Shown in pieces: positions 60,601 to 64,000 of a DNA stretch of 64,000 bases. The position numbers and the translations under genes were made by a program. Positions within the stretch are counted from its first letter, which is position 1; the number at the start of each line of letters is the position of its first letter. The DNA is from Alternaria dauci (taxonomy: Eukaryota > Ascomycota > Dothideomycetes > Pleosporales > Pleosporaceae). The stretch covers positions 1,426,001 to 1,490,000 of the forward strand of contig NC_091280.1 of NCBI RefSeq assembly GCF_042100115.1. Reading direction: 5' to 3'. The notes beneath the pieces were generated by a model, which saw only the letters and a program-made list of their open reading frames with translations, made no database searches and was not told where the DNA came from.

Positions 60601-61950
60601 ATGGACGACCGCAACTGCGACACTCCCATATTCTCGCGCTCACAGCTAACATCGATCCCTGATAGTTCAGATCAAAACCAACGGCGCATTCCAGAAGAGA
60701 AGGGACCCTTTGGCAAAGCACGAAAACGCGGTACCTCACGGGCGAAAACGCCATTGGGCGCCAACAATGCAGCCGACGAAGCAAGACTCCATAACCAGCG
60801 CGCAGAAGACGACATATTCGGCCGCTTCAAGGCAGAAGAAGATAAACGGCGCTCAGTATCTGCGCGACCGTCCACCACACTACCCCAAACAGCTTCGGCG
60901 CCAAACCTCATAGATGCGAGCAACGGACTGGGCAACTCGTTCGCTGCGGGCGCGTCTACCAACGCCACTTTTGCGCAGGAACCCAAGGAGGTTATACTAT
61001 ACGGCTTTGGGGCTGAGCAGCAATGGGAGGCAATAGCACACTATGAGAAGGTTTCCAACGGGATGATCTACGAAGAATACGACCGCGAGCCACCCAACCC
61101 CAGACTCGGTTACAGTTTAGCCGCGCAACGCTCGTCTTACTACCCGTCTCTGGAACCAAAATACATGGCAAGGATCAAGACATACATAGGCGGTAACCAC
61201 TGGGTCAAGGTCACCTTTGATAGTGCAGAGGCTGCCGAGCGCGCCTGTCACTATAGTGGAAAGAACATTCACGGCTACATAGTACACGCGGAGATGTACA
61301 GGGGGACAGGACCGCAAGGTGGCGACAGGCCGTTGCGTGCAGAGGGAGGCATGTCACAGATCGCATCACCCAACACGATATCTTCAGGGACATTAGGACT
61401 ACGCGGCGCATCGCAGTCTTCCGCAACAGCCTCATCGGCCACAGCAACAGCTCCCCAGCCTTTAGCACCGCAAACCCTTGTACCTCGAGCAAACACCGAA
61501 TCAGCCTTGCTACGTAGCAGAAGTGGTACTGGTGCTTTCCCAAGCCACATGGACGATATGCCCACCGAACCCGCGCCAACACAAGAACTACACCAAGCTC
61601 TCGATCCCAATACCATCCCCGCACGCGCGACCACGACAGCATTAAACCCCCGATCTCAACGCGCAACCCTCCGACTCAAAGGCGCAAACGTAAAACCTGC
61701 CGTGTTTCTTCCACAAGAAAAGGCATTCCTCCCCGCGAAGCCCCGCTGGCAGCAAACGTTTGGCTCGTTGCCTGTCATTGGTTGGGTGATTGGTTCGGGG
61801 CAGGGTCTCATAGGCGATCATGTGCCGAGAAAGGAAGACGGAAGTTTCGATATGAACAGTGCGAGTCTGTATTGGCGGGTGTGGTACATGGTGGACAATT
61901 GCTTTGGCAGTGACTTTTGCGGTGTCAGAGATGCGGAGTATGACGAGTAG
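60601..61950 (+). CDS. NUP53: Nucleoporin NUP53/NUP35 (RRM_NUP35 domain)
   Basis: Single exon, 449 aa, from an ATG in strong context (CACCACCATGG). The N-terminus is disordered. The NUP35-type RRM spans about residues 122-235: EVILYGFGAEQQWEAIAHYE, IKTYIGGNHWVKVTFDSAEA and GKNIHGYIVHAEMYRG. It dimerises rather than binding RNA in homologues. A Ser/Thr/Ala/Pro-rich linker follows. The C-terminus (LYWRVWYMVDNCFGSDFCGV) looks like the amphipathic membrane-binding helix of Nup53, which bends the pore membrane. It acts in the inner ring of the nuclear pore with Nup170/Nup192-type proteins. Splicing from an upstream exon at 60392-60474 would give a different N-terminus of similar length (455 aa). 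Confidence 0.9.
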   Translation: MDDRNCDTPIFSRSQLTSIPDSSDQNQRRIPEEKGPFGKARKRGTSRAKTPLGANNAADEARLHNQRAEDDIFGRFKAEEDKRRSVSARPSTTLPQTASAPNLIDASNGLGNSFAAGASTNATFAQEPKEVILYGFGAEQQWEAIAHYEKVSNGMIYEEYDREPPNPRLGYSLAAQRSSYYPSLEPKYMARIKTYIGGNHWVKVTFDSAEAAERACHYSGKNIHGYIVHAEMYRGTGPQGGDRPLRAEGGMSQIASPNTISSGTLGLRGASQSSATASSATATAPQPLAPQTLVPRANTESALLRSRSGTGAFPSHMDDMPTEPAPTQELHQALDPNTIPARATTTALNPRSQRATLRLKGANVKPAVFLPQEKAFLPAKPRWQQTFGSLPVIGWVIGSGQGLIGDHVPRKEDGSFDMNSASLYWRVWYMVDNCFGSDFCGVRDAEYDE

Positions 61951-62330
61951 TGCAGATGGGGTCACTTGGTGTGTACGATCAAGGGTATTTGACGAGCATT
62001 GGGCGGCGTTTCCGAAATGGCACTAGAGCGATGTGACTCGACTATTGCTTGGAGGACCGGTATTTCGCAGTATTCGATGCACATGTAATGAAATACAACA
62101 CTTTAAGCAGAAGCCGTGCCAAATCGTGTAATGTGAGTGTGGGATATGCCATAACTGTGGCACATCATTCTCAAGCTGTTTCGCATGTAAGCAAAATTCG
62201 AGAAACGCATAGGCACAATGACAAGGATAGTCAGAATCTAGGGTGCATTTCCACTCTCTGGAACTATTCACAAATACGTAGGTAATACAACCCAGATCGC
62301 GTACATTTTGGCTACACGGAAAGAAGATGC
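61951..62330. other. Convergent 3' ends of NUP53 and ATP synthase d
   Basis: About 380 bases with no protein-like frame. 3'UTRs only. Confidence 0.5.
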
Positions 62331-63096
62331 TTAGAGGACAGACAGATCGCCGAACTTCTCCTGCGGGGTTGTTAGTAGTTGTACAGAGGCCATTTGCTGG
62401 TTCCAGAAACTTGCCTTGTAGCCGGGAACGGCCCAGCGACCCTTGGAGACGAGCTGCTCGGTGCGCTTGTCAATCTCGGGCTGAGCAGCCGCGACCTCGT
62501 CCTGTGTCGTTTGGTTAGCCTCTTGTGTCTGACTTGCTCGTAACCGTATATACGTACAACGGTGAGGTCAGCAAACGGCCTGGCATCCTCGATGTTCTTC
62601 AGCGTCTTCTGGAGATCGCTCAGCTCCTTGTCGACAACAGCCTTGGTCTGCTCTGCGCTCTGAACGGCCTGGGCCTCGAAAGCCTCAATGGCCTTGATCT
62701 GCCTTCCTACGTCGTATGTCTGGGGCTTGAAAGCGTTGAACTGCTTCTCGATGTCGTCGATGACGGCCTGGTTCTTGAGGATGCCGCGGTAGTGGTTGAA
62801 GTCGACGGTCTGGGACTGCTCGGAGAGGACGGCAACTTTGCGACGCGCATCGTCGTTGCGCTTCTTGAAGGACTGGAGGGCAGCGGCGGTTTGGCCCTTG
62901 AGGCCGAGCTGGGTGCCCAGCTTGGTCCAGTCGAGCTTGAGGGCTGCGCTACGCTACAAGAGGGGGCATGTTAGTTTTCTTGATCTTCAATTCGGAGGTG
63001 CCATTGCGGGCGAGGGGCTACAGCTGGCGCAGCAATGGGGCCTTCGAGAGCTTCGACGGGGCTCCTAGAAGGGGTCTGACGTACTCCGACGGCCAT
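62331..63096 (-). CDS. ATP7: Mitochondrial ATP synthase subunit d
   Basis: Four exons: 63096-63085, 62953-62558, 62501-62415, 62360-62331 (174 aa). The first exon codes only MAVG; the joined start [17 protein letters not shown] is typical. The body is a long coiled helix ([40 protein letters not shown]), and the end [14 protein letters not shown] is characteristic of fungal subunit d. It is part of the peripheral stalk that holds F1 against rotation. The last intron (62414-62361) begins AAG|GCAAGT and ends CCCCGCAG: a GC-AG intron. No GT donor nearby keeps the frame, so the GC donor is well supported by the protein. Confidence 0.95.
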
Positions 63097-63331
63097 TGTG
63101 ATGGATTTAGACGGGGATGCGGTGGGTTTAGTTCGGGAGGGTTGATGTCCAAGTTCTTCGCGAGAGCTCGGAACAGCGCTGCCAAGGAAACGACGCACAG
63201 GCCACTCTACTTCCGCCCTCGATCGCGGCCAAGTTCCCCCAACATTCATCGATTGATCTCACCTGTTCACCCTCCACAACGTGCTGTCATACTCCCACCC
63301 AACAGTCTAAACCCAGGTACTTCTCGCAAAG
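63097..63331. promoter_or_regulatory. Short divergent promoter between ATP7 and SAR1
   Basis: Only 235 bases separate the two start codons, so the promoters of a respiratory gene and a secretion gene overlap. A pyrimidine-rich stretch (CACCCTCCACAACG and onward) precedes the SAR1 start. Confidence 0.55.
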
Positions 63332-64000
63332 ATGTGGATTATTGATTGGTGAGCATCCCCGTTCTCTGTTTGTGCTAGCGTCTTACTGATCTTGCGCCAG
63401 GTGTAAGTTTACTGCCCTCTCTTGCTGTATCTCGGCCTGGATAGACCAACGTGGACATATCGGCAGCACGACAGACCGAGAACAGTACAACCACTCCGCA
63501 TAATACTGTTATCTCCTTCCGGACCAAGATCCGCTCCGCCTTGCTAGCAATTACCAAGATTAGGCTCATCACATGGCATCGATACACCATAAATACCGGC
63601 CAGATGGATCAGTCGCTTGATTGCATCATACCTGAACATGTGCTGATAATGTACAACAGTTTGGGATGTTCTGTCCTCGCTTGGACTCATGAACAAGGTA
63701 AGCAGGAGCATGGCTCAGACTTCGTTGTTGAAGCTAACACAACATTATAGCATGCCAAACTCCTTTTCCTCGGCCTGTATGTATACGCGTATACCAGCGG
63801 TTTCGAACACACGTAGCTGACTAGGCCCCAGTGACAATGCAGGAAAGACCACGTATGGCGACCCAACTAGATACGCGAGCTCCCACTAACACAACCAGGC
63901 TTCTACATATGCTCAAGAACGACAGGGTCGCTGTCCTGTAAGCCATGCGTGGTATTGGCTCATAACGCCAGCTGACATGTATTCCAGCCAGCCGACCCTC
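63332..64000 (+). CDS. SAR1: SAR1 small GTPase, 5' part (runs off the right edge)
   Basis: Partial gene with seven exons so far: 63332-63348, 63401-63402, 63660-63697, 63751-63776, 63832-63852, 63899-63937, 63988 to the edge. The joined protein begins MWIIDWFWDVLSSLGLMNK, then HAKLLFLGLDNAGKTT, which contains the P-loop GLDNAGKTT, then LLHMLKNDRVAVLQPTL. This is the N-terminus of Sar1, the GTPase that starts COPII coat assembly at the ER; the hydrophobic and aromatic N-terminal helix inserts in the membrane. The frame between exon 1 (ending TG) and exon 3 (starting TT) needs two more bases. The only candidate is a 2-nt exon GT flanked by CAG and GTAAGT. Switch and later motifs are outside the window. 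Confidence 0.9.

Overview
The window is nuclear DNA of a filamentous ascomycete, most likely a Dothideomycete of the order Pleosporales. The evidence is gene content (class I chitin synthase, SNF1 kinase, TOM70, GH5 mannanase, Zn2Cys6 regulator, F-box protein). Most introns are 45-110 bp GT-AG introns with CTAAC/CTGAC-like branch sites, and genes are dense on both strands. About 25 protein genes can be supported. Most needed exon joining by eye, so single open frames understate them. There is no operon logic, rRNA, CRISPR array or recognisable transposase, and I found no convincing tRNA.

Left part (1-26 kb): the C-terminal exon of a gene entering from the left; a secreted tyrosinase-like copper protein; a ten-knuckle CCHC zinc protein; class I chitin synthase; low-molecular-weight tyrosine phosphatase; a mitochondrially targeted protein of unknown function; an MFS transporter with a possible C-terminal frameshift; SNF1 with a likely 5'UTR intron; TOM70; a 1011-residue multi-pass membrane protein with a His-rich tail; and a secreted GH5 beta-mannanase.

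Middle (26-52 kb): housekeeping genes (LSM1, APP1-type phosphatidate phosphatase) alternate with accessory ones (two SDR-type proteins, GNAT acetyltransferase, Zn2Cys6 regulator, TauD-type dioxygenase, Lys/Glu-rich protein). Three gene-poor stretches (26.2-29.2, 30.0-33.6 and 47.4-52.1 kb) hold only small or doubtful genes.

Right part (52-64 kb): an atypical SDR, a five-exon gene of unknown function interrupted by an 18-nt stop-containing segment, a probably decayed gene, then nascent polypeptide-associated complex alpha, ribosomal protein eL14, an F-box-like protein, nucleoporin NUP53, ATP synthase subunit d with a GC-AG intron, and the 5' part of SAR1, whose reading frame appears to need a 2-nt microexon.

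The genes do not form one pathway. Themes present are wall building and digestion (chitin synthase, mannanase), carbon sensing (SNF1), mitochondria (TOM70, ATP synthase d), translation and mRNA decay (NAC-alpha, eL14, LSM1), and secretion (SAR1). The most unusual features are in gene structure: the SAR1 microexon, the GC-AG intron, the 18-nt segment, alternative N-termini of NUP53, and a four-residue terminal exon in chitin synthase.
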